A DNA stretch of 20,975 nucleotides from NZQO01 sp964639255 (GCA_964639255.1 CAZXDP010000045.1:1-20975); one strand, 5' to 3'. Positions 7,294-14,966 are shown, numbered from the stretch's first letter. Numbers and translations: made by a program. The notes: generated by a model not told the origin, from the letters alone.

Positions 7294-8823
7294 ATGGATA
7301 AAAAAGTGCTTCTGCTAATATTAGACGGTTGGGGAATTACCCAAAATCCAGAGGTGTCTGCAATCGCCCAAGCGAATACCCCCTTTATAGACTCACTGTA
7401 CAAAAAGTATCCCAACGCCCAACTGCTTACCCACGGGATGAACGTAGGATTGCCCGATGGGCAAATGGGCAATAGCGAAGTGGGGCACATGAATTTGGGT
7501 GCAGGGCGCATCGTCTACCAAGATTTGGTAAAAATCAATAAGGCAGTGGAAGAGGGCACCCTTCAAAACGAGGCGGTATTGCAACGCGCCTTTCAATTGG
7601 CAAAAGAAAAGGGACGGAAACTCCATTTTTTAGGTTTAGTTTCAAACGGAGGGGTGCATTCGCATATAGACCACCTAAAAGGGTTGCTCACAGCGGCAGC
7701 TAACCATAATATAGAAAATGTATATGTTCACGTCTTTACCGATGGGCGCGACGTAGATCCAAAATCGGGAGCAAGCTTTATCGATGAACTTCAAGAGCAT
7801 CTCAAAAAAACCACGGGCACCTTGGCAACGGTGGTTGGTCGTTATTACGCCATGGATCGCGACAAACGGTGGGAGCGTATAAAAAAGGCCTACGACCTGT
7901 TGGTACACGGAAAAGGCACCTATACCTCCAATCCTGTTGGGCATATCAAACAAAGCTATAAACAAGGTATTACCGATGAATTTTTGGAGCCGTTGGTGGT
8001 TTCCGATACGGGAATGCCTACAGCTGTTATCGAAGAAGAGGATGTGGTGGTGTTCTTCAACTTTAGAACCGATCGCGGCAGGCAACTTACGGAAGCCCTA
8101 ACTCAAGAAAATAAGGATGAGTTTGGGATGAAAACTATGCCCTTGCATTTTGTTACTCTCACCAATTATGATGAATCGTTCAAAGGGATACAAGTTATTT
8201 TCAACAAGGAAAATCTTACCGAAACCTTAGGCGAGGTGCTTTCCAATCATGGAAAAACACAGATCCGTATAGCAGAAACCGAAAAATACCCGCACGTTAC
8301 ATTTTTCTTTTCTGGCGGTAGGGAATTGCCTTTTGAAGGCGAGCGGCGCATCCTGTGCCCCTCTCCCAAAGTGGCAACCTACGACCTACAGCCCGAAATG
8401 AGTGCCTACGAAATACGCGACAAAATCGTACCCGAGTTAAAATCCAATAGTGCTGACTTTATTTGCCTTAATTTCGCCAACCCAGACATGGTAGGGCATA
8501 CGGGCGTATTTGAAGCGGCAGTAAAAGCGTGCGAAACAGTGGATACCTGCACCAAAGTAATTGTAGAGACAGCTTTGCAATACGGCTACACCACGTTGCT
8601 CCTGGCAGACCACGGCAACTGCGAGATAATGCGGAATCCAGACGGGTCGCCCAATACAGCCCACACTACAAATCCTGTACCGCTAATTGTGATAGACCGC
8701 GATGTTACGTCGTTAAAAAATGGTATTTTGGGCGATATTGCCCCTACCATTCTATATCTAATGGGCATTGAGAAACCTAAATCCATGACGCAATCCAGCT
8801 TACTGCAAAATACTACCTTATGA
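7294..8823 (+). CDS. gpmI: 2,3-bisphosphoglycerate-independent phosphoglycerate mutase
   Basis: GpmI interconverts 3- and 2-phosphoglycerate in glycolysis, using two metal ions and a phosphoserine intermediate, in the cytoplasm. The protein is 509 residues from the ATG at 7294. LLILDGWG puts a metal-binding aspartate at Asp11. GQMGNSEVGHMNLGAGR puts the phosphorylated serine at Ser61, within one residue of the position known from Geobacillus (Ser62). VHSHIDH, FTDGRD, FFNFRTDRGRQLTEAL and LADHGNCE are further family signatures, the last with ligands of the second metal site. The open frame extends 17 codons further upstream, but that part is not conserved-looking and contains the promoter box. 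The stop overlaps the next start as ATGA, so translation of the lipoprotein gene is probably coupled. Confidence 0.97.
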   Translation: MDKKVLLLILDGWGITQNPEVSAIAQANTPFIDSLYKKYPNAQLLTHGMNVGLPDGQMGNSEVGHMNLGAGRIVYQDLVKINKAVEEGTLQNEAVLQRAFQLAKEKGRKLHFLGLVSNGGVHSHIDHLKGLLTAAANHNIENVYVHVFTDGRDVDPKSGASFIDELQEHLKKTTGTLATVVGRYYAMDRDKRWERIKKAYDLLVHGKGTYTSNPVGHIKQSYKQGITDEFLEPLVVSDTGMPTAVIEEEDVVVFFNFRTDRGRQLTEALTQENKDEFGMKTMPLHFVTLTNYDESFKGIQVIFNKENLTETLGEVLSNHGKTQIRIAETEKYPHVTFFFSGGRELPFEGERRILCPSPKVATYDLQPEMSAYEIRDKIVPELKSNSADFICLNFANPDMVGHTGVFEAAVKACETVDTCTKVIVETALQYGYTTLLLADHGNCEIMRNPDGSPNTAHTTNPVPLIVIDRDVTSLKNGILGDIAPTILYLMGIEKPKSMTQSSLLQNTTL

Positions 8824-9410
8824 GATTAACAGTTATCGTATTTCTAACCGTATTCGCCATAGCCTGTGGCTCCCCCAATAAGAAGAATATCGCACAGGAA
8901 AAAACTGAGGAACTTTCGGAAACAGCCAATGATTCTATCAATACATTAGTAGAAGACGACGTTGACGGCGGCCAGATGTTGTTGGGCAGGATAGACAAAC
9001 AAGGGCTTAAAAAGGATCTTTTCAGCGATTGGTTCCAACCTAACTTCGCTGAAACTACGCTCGACACCGCTACAATTCAGAAACTGAAACCCCTTCTTGA
9101 GGGTATCGAAATTAAAGCTTTCATGGGTACTTGGTGCGAAGATAGCCAACGTGAAATTCCAGCCCTCTACGCGATATTGGATGCAACGAATTTTACTATG
9201 GAAAAATTTCGTTTATACGCTCTGGACCACGATAAGAAAACGCCGCAGGGCTTTGAAGATGACCTAAACATCGAATACGTTCCAACTCTACTGTTTTATA
9301 GGGACGGCGAGGAAATTGGAAGGTTCGTAGAATACCCACAGGTAAGTCTTGAAAAAGATATATTGGCCATAGTGAGCGATGCCGACTATAAACACCCGTA
9401 CGCCGAATAA
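8820..9410 (+). CDS. Thioredoxin-like lipoprotein with single active-site cysteine
   Basis: A 196-residue protein with a lipoprotein signal: MRLTVIVFLTVFAIAC gives a lipobox FAIAC and lipidated Cys16. A low-complexity acidic linker (about 20-50) leads to a thioredoxin-like domain. The active site reads MGTWCEDSQREIP: Trp105, Cys106, then Glu-Asp-Ser109 where a second cysteine would be in CxxC. YVPTLLFY has the expected cis-proline (Pro155). With only one cysteine it could bind or exchange thiols but not form an internal disulfide, unlike classical TlpA. WCxDS sites occur in other Bacteroidota thioredoxin-fold proteins. The start overlaps the gpmI stop (ATGA). It acts at the periplasmic face; the partner is unknown. 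Confidence 0.88.
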   Translation: MRLTVIVFLTVFAIACGSPNKKNIAQEKTEELSETANDSINTLVEDDVDGGQMLLGRIDKQGLKKDLFSDWFQPNFAETTLDTATIQKLKPLLEGIEIKAFMGTWCEDSQREIPALYAILDATNFTMEKFRLYALDHDKKTPQGFEDDLNIEYVPTLLFYRDGEEIGRFVEYPQVSLEKDILAIVSDADYKHPYAE

Positions 9411-9436
9411 GGTTTTACTACGAGGGTTATTCTTTG

Positions 9437-9444
9437 TACTTTTG
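9437..9444 (+). promoter_or_regulatory. -7 box TACTTTTG before the HAD gene
   Basis: A perfect match to TAnnTTTG, 16 bases before the ATG at 9461. A GGAG sequence at 9451-9454 or one base earlier gives a Shine-Dalgarno-like site. The box lies inside the upstream extension of the frame (from 9434), which argues for the internal start. Confidence 0.5.
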
Positions 9445-9460
9445 CCGTTTGGAGCACACT

Positions 9461-9868
9461 ATGTTAACCGATACCTATACCATCGCTGTAGACTTTGATG
9501 GCACCATCGTGGAAGATGACTATCCACGCATAGGCAAACCCATCATATTTGCATTCGAAACACTTAAAAAGCTTCAAGAAAAGGGTCACAGGCTCATTTT
9601 ATGGACCTATCGCGATGGGAAGCGCCTTGAAGAGGCAGTAGCTTTTTGCGAAGAGCACGGTATAACTTTTTATGCCGTAAACAAGAGTTTTCCCGAAGAA
9701 GAGTTTAACGACAGGCACAGTCGGAAAATAAATGCCGATTATTTTATTGACGATCGCAATATTGGTGGTCTCATGAGTTGGGGTGAAATTTACCAGACAT
9801 TAATCGGTGAGGGCTCCCCCGTCGCTTCACAATCAAAAAAACGTAAAAAAGGCTGGTTTTCCTTTTAA
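9461..9868 (+). CDS. HAD-superfamily phosphatase, BT0820-like
   Basis: A 135-residue compact HAD hydrolase. Motif I is VDFDGTIV, with the nucleophile Asp11 and general acid Asp13. Motif II is ILWTYR (Thr49), the probable motif III lysine is Lys89, and motif IV is YFIDDRNIGG (Asp97-Asp98). There is no large cap domain; the insertion after motif I (EDDYPRIGKPI) resembles the Bacteroides protein BT0820, which is known structurally but whose substrate I do not know. The C-terminus is strongly basic (KKRKKGW). The ATG at 9461 is preferred over one nine codons upstream because of the promoter box and GGAG. It is followed 13 bases later by map and is probably co-transcribed with it. Confidence 0.88.
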   Translation: MLTDTYTIAVDFDGTIVEDDYPRIGKPIIFAFETLKKLQEKGHRLILWTYRDGKRLEEAVAFCEEHGITFYAVNKSFPEEEFNDRHSRKINADYFIDDRNIGGLMSWGEIYQTLIGEGSPVASQSKKRKKGWFSF

Positions 9869-9881
9869 AAGCAACAGTATA

Positions 9882-10700
9882 ATGATCATACCAAAGACAC
9901 GCGAAGAAATTGAGTTGATGCGAGAGTCAGCATTGGTAGTTTCCAAAACATTGGGAATGCTCGCTTCCGAGGTAAAGCCCGGTGCCAACTCCCTAAAATT
10001 GGATGCCTTGGCCAGGGATTTTATTCGCGATCACGGGGCAGAGCCAGGATTTTTGGGAATGTACGATTTTCCCAATTCACTCTGTATGAGTCCGAATGCT
10101 CAAGTAGTGCATGGCATTCCCACAGATATCCCTTATGAGGAAGGCGACATCATCTCTATAGATTGTGGGGCGGTAAAAAACGATTTTTATGGGGATCACG
10201 CCTATACTTTCGAAGTAGGCGAGGTTGCACCAGAAGTTAAAAAACTTCTTGAGGTAACCAAAGAATCACTCTATCTTGGAATTCGTGAATTCAAGATAGG
10301 CAACCGCGTGGGCGACGTGGGGTACGCCATACAGAACCATTGTGAAAAACACGGCTATGGAGTCGTGCGCGAACTCGTAGGCCACGGACTCGGGAGAAAA
10401 ATGCACGAAGATCCAGAAATGCCCAATTACGGGAAACGTGGCAGGGGGAAAAAATTTATTGAGGGAATGACGGTGGCCATTGAGCCTATGATCAATTTGG
10501 GTACGCGCCGCATCGAACAACTGCGCGATGGCTGGACCATCTTGACGCGCGATCGTAAGCCCAGCGCCCATTTTGAGCACAATGTTGCTATCGTAGACGG
10601 CAAACCGGAACTGCTTTCGACTTTCGCTTACATTTATGATGCACTGGGAAGAACAAGTAATGAAGAAGACGAGTTTCGGCAGCAGGCATTGGTGCTCTAA
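9882..10700 (+). CDS. map: Methionine aminopeptidase, type I
   Basis: Map removes the initiator methionine from nascent proteins in the cytoplasm. The protein is 272 residues from the ATG at 9882. All five metal ligands are present: Asp94 (SIDCG), Asp105 (YGDHAYTF), His168 (LVGHGLG), Glu201 (IEPM) and Glu232 (FEHNVAI), each three residues before the E. coli position. His77 (VVHGIP) is the substrate-binding histidine. GRKMHEDPEMPNYG is diagnostic. The open frame reaches back to 9807 inside the HAD gene, but that extension is unrelated to the family. There is a short C-terminal tail beyond the catalytic core. It lies 13 bases after the HAD stop and 12 bases before the methyltransferase start, so these three genes look like one operon. 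Confidence 0.96.
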   Translation: MIIPKTREEIELMRESALVVSKTLGMLASEVKPGANSLKLDALARDFIRDHGAEPGFLGMYDFPNSLCMSPNAQVVHGIPTDIPYEEGDIISIDCGAVKNDFYGDHAYTFEVGEVAPEVKKLLEVTKESLYLGIREFKIGNRVGDVGYAIQNHCEKHGYGVVRELVGHGLGRKMHEDPEMPNYGKRGRGKKFIEGMTVAIEPMINLGTRRIEQLRDGWTILTRDRKPSAHFEHNVAIVDGKPELLSTFAYIYDALGRTSNEEDEFRQQALVL

Positions 10701-10712
10701 AGCGAGTTCACC

Positions 10713-11489
10713 ATGCAGAAGCTGTTTAAATTTTTCTTGAACCTGTTTCCCAGACCGTTGCTCATCCGCTTGAGTTATGCCATTCGGCCCTTGGTGGCCT
10801 TTTTTTTGAGGGGCTCTACCTACACCGATCCCATTGACGGTCGCTCCTACCGAAAATTTCTACCATACGGTTATGAACGTGTGCGCGACAATGTGCTGGC
10901 CCCGGGCACCCTTTCCCTAGAACGCCATAGGCTATTTTGGTTGTATCTACAGAATGAAACAGATTTCTTCAATGGAAAAAGCCACAACGTGCTACATTTT
11001 GCTCCTGAACAGGCCTTTTACAAACGCTTCAAGCAAATGGATCACATTACCTATACCACCACCGACCTTAACTCCCCTCTAGCCGATGTGAAGGCCGATA
11101 TCTGCAATTTGCCGTTTCCCTCCAATACTTATGATTTTGTATTTTGCAATCACGTACTGGAACACATACCCGACGATTACCAAGCAATGCAAGAGCTATT
11201 TAGGGTTTTGGCGCCGGGAGGTACGGCAATCTTACAAGTTCCGTTGGAAAATGATCGAAAAGAAACCTTCGAGGATAATTCCATTACCGATGCCAAGGAA
11301 CGTGCACGCCTTTTTGGTCAATATGATCACGTACGCGTTTACGGAATGGATTATTTCGAAAAATTGGCAACTGTAGGGTTTGAAGTTGCGGCAGTAGATT
11401 ACACATTACAATTTTCTGAAGAAGTAAGAGATCGCTATCGGTTGGCGAAAGGCGAGCTTTTGCCCGTTTGTAGAAAACCGTTAGCGTAG
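10713..11489 (+). CDS. Class I SAM-dependent methyltransferase
   Basis: A 258-residue protein with a Rossmann-like methyltransferase domain. The usual glycine-rich motif I is replaced by VLHFAPEQAFYKRF (about residues 92-105), a variant seen in a subgroup of Methyltransf_11-type enzymes. Asp118 in TTDLN is the likely end of strand 2. DICNLPFPSNTYDFVFCNHVLEHI is the classic motif II region, and LFRVLAPGGTAILQVP is the motif III strand. The first 35 residues are basic and hydrophobic (FKFFLNLFPRPLLIRLSYAI), suggesting peripheral membrane association. It begins 12 bases after map, and its stop overlaps the apbE stop from the other strand by nine bases. The substrate is unknown; a cell-envelope or lipid-linked substrate is a guess from the N-terminus. 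Confidence 0.87.
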   Translation: MQKLFKFFLNLFPRPLLIRLSYAIRPLVAFFLRGSTYTDPIDGRSYRKFLPYGYERVRDNVLAPGTLSLERHRLFWLYLQNETDFFNGKSHNVLHFAPEQAFYKRFKQMDHITYTTTDLNSPLADVKADICNLPFPSNTYDFVFCNHVLEHIPDDYQAMQELFRVLAPGGTAILQVPLENDRKETFEDNSITDAKERARLFGQYDHVRVYGMDYFEKLATVGFEVAAVDYTLQFSEEVRDRYRLAKGELLPVCRKPLA

Positions 11490-12485
11490 TAAGGTAAAAC
11501 CTGGGGTTGCATAAACCTGAGGCGAGCCATTCTCGTCATTAAAGGTAAGATAGGCTTCTATATTCGGCAGTTGCTGAAGCACGGCTTTGCTTTTCTCCAA
11601 TCCCATCGCCATACAGGCCGTGGCATAGGCATCGGCAAGGGCGCACGTGGGCGCCAACACGGTAGCACTGGTTACATCGCTCTTTTCAGCAGAACCTGTT
11701 AGCGGATTGATGGTATGAACGTACTTTCGGCCCGATAGCGAATCTACCCAAAACTTTCGGTAATTGCCAGAAGAGGCCATTGCGCGGTCGCGTAGGGCGA
11801 TAACCGCATCGTAGGTGCGATCTTCCAACGCCGAGGTAACCGCCTCAATGCCTACTGTCCAAGGCTTGCCCTTATCTTTATGAATGCCCTTCGCCAGCAA
11901 TTCACCACCCAATTCAATAAGATAATCGGTAACTCCTTGTTGCTCTAAATAGGCGCCAATTTGATCGATACCATATCCTTTCGCGATTGCATTAAAATCG
12001 AAATATATCTGCGGAAACTGCTTCGCAATCGTGTTTTTGGCAGTAATTCGCACTTTTTGAAATCCCACGTATTGCAAAAGTGAATCGATTGTAACCGAAT
12101 CGATTTGCTTTATAGGGGCTTCCTCGCCAAAACCGTAGGCATTGCGAAGCACCCCAACCGTTGGATCGAAGTAGCCCTCGGTTTGGTTGAATACCTCTTC
12201 TGATAGCCTAAAAACATCTCTAAAAATAGGGTCGACCACAACGGTCGTGTCGCCACGGTTTATTTTCGAAATATCGCTATCGGCTAAGTAAGTGCTTACA
12301 GATTGGTTAATGACCTGCACTACAGAGTCGATACCGCGTTCTGCAGAAAACGTACTTTTGGAGTAATATTGAATAGAATAGCCGGTACCAAAAGCTTGGC
12401 CCTGTAAACTATAAAAGGTTTCTTTGTGGTTATCTTGACAAGCAAAAAGAAAAACGACGCTACAGAAAAAGGCTAGTTGTTTCAT
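11481..12485 (-). CDS. apbE: FAD:protein FMN transferase ApbE, lipoprotein
   Basis: ApbE uses FAD to attach FMN by a phosphoester bond to threonines of target proteins such as NqrB and NqrC, at the periplasmic side. The protein has 334 residues. MKQLAFFCSVVFLFAC carries a lipobox with Cys16. Family motifs in order: STYLADSDISKIN, YFDPTVGVL, YFDFNAIAKGYGID (about 161-174), LIELGGELLAKG, MASSGNYRKF (about 236-245), HTINPLTG (257-264) and APTCALADAYATA, which contains the metal-binding Asp285. Its start overlaps the stop of the small 12482-12844 gene as ATGA, and the nqr operon lies just upstream on the same strand, so the targets are very probably the two flavinylated Nqr subunits. Confidence 0.96.
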   Translation of the reverse strand: MKQLAFFCSVVFLFACQDNHKETFYSLQGQAFGTGYSIQYYSKSTFSAERGIDSVVQVINQSVSTYLADSDISKINRGDTTVVVDPIFRDVFRLSEEVFNQTEGYFDPTVGVLRNAYGFGEEAPIKQIDSVTIDSLLQYVGFQKVRITAKNTIAKQFPQIYFDFNAIAKGYGIDQIGAYLEQQGVTDYLIELGGELLAKGIHKDKGKPWTVGIEAVTSALEDRTYDAVIALRDRAMASSGNYRKFWVDSLSGRKYVHTINPLTGSAEKSDVTSATVLAPTCALADAYATACMAMGLEKSKAVLQQLPNIEAYLTFNDENGSPQVYATPGFTLLR

Positions 12486-12844
12486 AAAATTTGCTGAAGA
12501 CCATTATAGACCAAGGTATAATCTTCTCCTTTTATCACGGGTTTGCCGTAATCGCTTCCGTGCCCCAACCCCACCCCGGCGTAATAGGTTTTTGCCTCAA
12601 ATTTATCGGCGTGCGACTTGATGCCCTGCATAAAAACGGGGTCGTAGGTATTAGCATCTGCTGGAAAGGAAATAGCCCTTACGATCACGAAATGAAGTTC
12701 CTTATCCTTGAGTGCCACAAATTGCGGATCTTTCTTCAGTTTAGAATTAACCCCAAGGAACTCAAAACCTTTCGCTTCAAGATCCTTGCCCACAATATTC
12801 ATTGCAAGGTTGTGCAACTCTTGTTTGGTAAGTGTTTCGGCCAT
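12482..12844 (-). CDS. Small conserved protein coupled to ApbE, function unknown
   Basis: A 120-residue soluble protein without signal peptide, membrane segment or cysteine. Similar short proteins next to nqrF in flavobacteria are often labelled as Nqr subunit F in databases, which is misleading because it has neither the iron-sulfur nor the flavin domain. The predicted order is helix, strands (FEFLGVNSK, DPQFVALKDK, ELHFVIVRA), helix, then YYAGVGLGHGSDYG and a final strand EDYTLVYNG. This could be a degenerate nuclease-like alpha/beta fold, but that is a guess; the usual acidic-x-lysine triad is not intact. It has its own TATCTTTG box four bases before the ATG, lies after the nqrF terminator, and shares an ATGA with apbE. 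The context points to an accessory role in loading FMN or assembling the pump. Confidence 0.75.
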   Translation of the reverse strand: MAETLTKQELHNLAMNIVGKDLEAKGFEFLGVNSKLKKDPQFVALKDKELHFVIVRAISFPADANTYDPVFMQGIKSHADKFEAKTYYAGVGLGHGSDYGKPVIKGEDYTLVYNGLQQIL

Positions 12845-12848
12845 AACA

Positions 12849-12856
12849 CAAAGATA
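12849..12856 (-). promoter_or_regulatory. -7 box TATCTTTG for the small gene and apbE
   Basis: On the minus strand a perfect TAnnTTTG match is followed by TGTT and the ATG at 12844. Together with the terminator just upstream, it indicates that the small gene and apbE are transcribed separately from nqrABCDEF, with an essentially leaderless mRNA. Confidence 0.6.
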
Positions 12857-12873
12857 CTGCGAGAAGTTTGAAA

Positions 12874-12907
12874 TAAAAAAACCGCTTTGGAACTACCAAA
12901 GCGGTTT
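12874..12907 (-). terminator. Rho-independent terminator of the nqr operon
   Basis: AAACCGCTTTGG at 12879-12890 and CCAAAGCGGTTT at 12896-12907 form a perfect 12-pair stem with a five-base loop. On the minus strand it starts 21 bases after the nqrF stop and runs into a T-rich tract. It should end nqr transcription before the apbE unit. The other side is less T-rich, so it probably works mainly leftwards. Confidence 0.88.
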
Positions 12908-12928
12908 GTTATGATAAGCCTGGTACGG

Positions 12929-14239
12929 TTATCCGCCGAAGTCGTCAAAACGAATGTTCTCGTCTGGGATTCCGAAGTCCTCACCCATTTTTTGAACCGC
13001 TTGGTTCATCAATGGCGGGCCACAGAAATAAAGTTCAATTTCCTCAGGCTCTTCGTGCTTGCTCAGGTAGTTGTCGATAACCACTTGGTGTATAAAACCA
13101 ACAAAACCGTCGCCCTCTTCATCATTGATATCCTTTTTCACTTTCCAGTTATCTTCTTCCAAAGGTTCAGAAAGTGCAAGGTAAAACTTGAAATTTGGGA
13201 ATTCCTGCTCCAATTGCCTGAAGTGATCGATATAGAACAATTCTCTCTTGGAACGGCCGCCATACCAATAGGTTACCTTTCTTCCCGTTTTCAATGTTTT
13301 AAAGAGGTGGTAGAGGTGCGAACGCATGGGTGCCATACCAGCTCCACCGCCCACATACAGCATCTCAGCCTCACTCTGGTTGATAAAGAATTCACCAAAA
13401 GGTCCAGAGATAGTAACCTTATCACCCTCTTTACAATTGAAGATATACGAGGAGGCGATACCCGGATTTACATTCATCCATTGGTTCTTCTCGCGATCCC
13501 AAGGTGGCGTGGCGATACGGACGTTCAACATAATTTCACGTCCTTCGGCTGGATAAGAGGCCATTGAGTATGCACGCTCTACGGTTTCTGTATTCTTCAT
13601 CACCAAGGGCCAAAGTCCAAATTTGTCCCACTCTTCTTGGAACTTATCGGGGCGATCGTGCTCTTCGGGGTGAGCGGTAATGTCTATATTTTCATACTTT
13701 ACTTCGCAAGGCGGAATTTCAATTTGAATGTATCCGCCGGCCTTGTAGTTCATATCTTCAGGAATTTCCACTACGAACTCCTTGATAAAAGAAGCGACGT
13801 TATAGTTTCGCACCACGGTAGCCTCCCATTTCTTTATTCCGAAGACCTCCTCTGGTATGTGGATATTCATATCCTGCTTTACCTTTACTTGGCAGGAAAG
13901 TCTAGCACCTTCCTTTAGTTCCTTACGGGTAAAGTGAGGTGTTTCGGTTGGCAGCGCTTCACCACCGCCATCTAGTACGTGACATTCGCACTGTATGCAG
14001 GTACCACCCCCACCGCAAGCGGAAGGGAGAAAAATTTTCTCGGCGCTTAAGGTAGATAGCAATGTACCGCCCGAGGGAACCTCAATTTTCTTTTCGTCGT
14101 TAATGGTAATGGTCACCGGCCCGGAGGGCGACAACTTTTGCTTTGTAAAAAGCAATAATGCCACCAACAGGAGAATCAATACCAAAAAGGCAACTACAGT
14201 TGCGATAATAACTCCTAGTGTGCTTGCAGCTAAAAACAT
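12929..14239 (-). CDS. nqrF: Na+-translocating NADH:quinone reductase subunit F
   Basis: NqrF is the electron-entry subunit: it oxidises NADH on the cytoplasmic side and passes electrons through FAD and a [2Fe-2S] cluster. The protein has 436 residues. One N-terminal membrane helix (about 3-31) is followed by a ferredoxin domain with Cys75, Cys81, Cys84 (ACGGGGTCIQC) and Cys116 (LSCQV), each five residues after the V. cholerae positions. The FAD-binding motif is RAYSMAS at 222-228, the NADH-binding loop is GGGAGMAP at 297-304, and the terminal FDDFGG is diagnostic. It is the last gene of the operon, one base after nqrE, and is followed by the hairpin terminator. Confidence 0.98.
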   Translation of the reverse strand: MFLAASTLGVIIATVVAFLVLILLLVALLLFTKQKLSPSGPVTITINDEKKIEVPSGGTLLSTLSAEKIFLPSACGGGGTCIQCECHVLDGGGEALPTETPHFTRKELKEGARLSCQVKVKQDMNIHIPEEVFGIKKWEATVVRNYNVASFIKEFVVEIPEDMNYKAGGYIQIEIPPCEVKYENIDITAHPEEHDRPDKFQEEWDKFGLWPLVMKNTETVERAYSMASYPAEGREIMLNVRIATPPWDREKNQWMNVNPGIASSYIFNCKEGDKVTISGPFGEFFINQSEAEMLYVGGGAGMAPMRSHLYHLFKTLKTGRKVTYWYGGRSKRELFYIDHFRQLEQEFPNFKFYLALSEPLEEDNWKVKKDINDEEGDGFVGFIHQVVIDNYLSKHEEPEEIELYFCGPPLMNQAVQKMGEDFGIPDENIRFDDFGG

Positions 14240-14240
14240 A

Positions 14241-14966
14241 TTATTCTTGTGTTAATAAGGTTGAAACTTCAGCGGTTTCGGTTGTCGTATTCGATGGTTC
14301 AACTTCGGCGCCAATTCCCTCACCTTCCAAGGCACTGGTTTCTTCACCCCCACCAGTAAGCATGCCACCAAAGCTCATAAAGCCAATGGCCATTAAACCG
14401 GTGATGATAAACGTAATGCCCAAGCCACGCAATGCTGGCGGAACGTTAGAATAGCGAATCTTTTCGCGAATGGCGGCAATGGCCAAAATAGCCAGGAACC
14501 ACCCGATGCCCGAGCTAAAGCCATAGTTGAGGGCCAAGCCAAAACTAGCGATATCACGTGACTGCATAAAAAGTGAGCCACCCAAAATCGCGCAGTTTAC
14601 CGCGATAAGAGGGAGAAAGATACCCAAGGAGTTGTACAGCGATGGCGAAAATTTCTCCACTACAATTTCTACCAACTGTACCATGGTCGCGATAGTGGCG
14701 ATAAATAGGATAAAAGAAAGAAAACTAAGGTCGTAATCTGCATATTCGGGGCCTAACCAAGTAAGAGCACCTTCCTGCAATATATATTGGTCTAATAACC
14801 AGTTTAATGGAACGGTTACCGTCAATACAAAAATAACGGCGGCTCCCAAACCAACGGCGGTACTCACTTTCTTGGATACGGCAAGATAGGAACACATACC
14901 TAAAAAGTACGCGAACACCATGTTGTCCACAAAAACCGATTTAAAAAACAATTCTATATGTTCCAT
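14241..14966 (-). CDS. nqrE: Na+-translocating NADH:quinone reductase subunit E
   Basis: NqrE is an inner-membrane subunit with six helices. Together with NqrD it binds an intramembrane iron-sulfur cluster at the subunit interface. Cys25 (FLGMCSYLAV) and Cys125 (AVNCAILGG) are the conserved ligands, matching known Cys26 and Cys120 in V. cholerae. ELFFKSVFVDNMVFAYFLGMC at the start is diagnostic. The protein has 241 residues against about 198 in Vibrio. The excess is mostly a C-terminal tail of about 40 residues after GFMSFGG, rich in Gly, Glu and Thr, low in complexity and without predicted helices. The gap to nqrD is 38 bases, the largest inside the operon. Confidence 0.97.
   Translation of the reverse strand: MEHIELFFKSVFVDNMVFAYFLGMCSYLAVSKKVSTAVGLGAAVIFVLTVTVPLNWLLDQYILQEGALTWLGPEYADYDLSFLSFILFIATIATMVQLVEIVVEKFSPSLYNSLGIFLPLIAVNCAILGGSLFMQSRDIASFGLALNYGFSSGIGWFLAILAIAAIREKIRYSNVPPALRGLGITFIITGLMAIGFMSFGGMLTGGGEETSALEGEGIGAEVEPSNTTTETAEVSTLLTQE

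Noticed and set aside
7675..8085. A 136-codon open frame opposite gpmI
   Set aside because: gpmI is complete and highly conserved on the other strand. No start signal or family feature supports the antisense frame.
9807..9881. Upstream extension of map into the HAD gene by 25 codons
   Set aside because: It is out of frame with the HAD gene and unlike any Map N-terminus. The ATG at 9882 gives ligand positions that fit the family.
12482..12844. Annotation as Na+-NQR subunit F
   Set aside because: The true NqrF is the 436-residue gene at 12929-14239. This small protein has no ferredoxin cysteines, FAD motif or NADH motif.
12887..13567. A 226-codon open frame on the plus strand opposite nqrF
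   Set aside because: It is antisense to a clearly conserved gene, its translation shows no domain or signal, and it overlaps the terminator. It is a by-product of codon use in nqrF.
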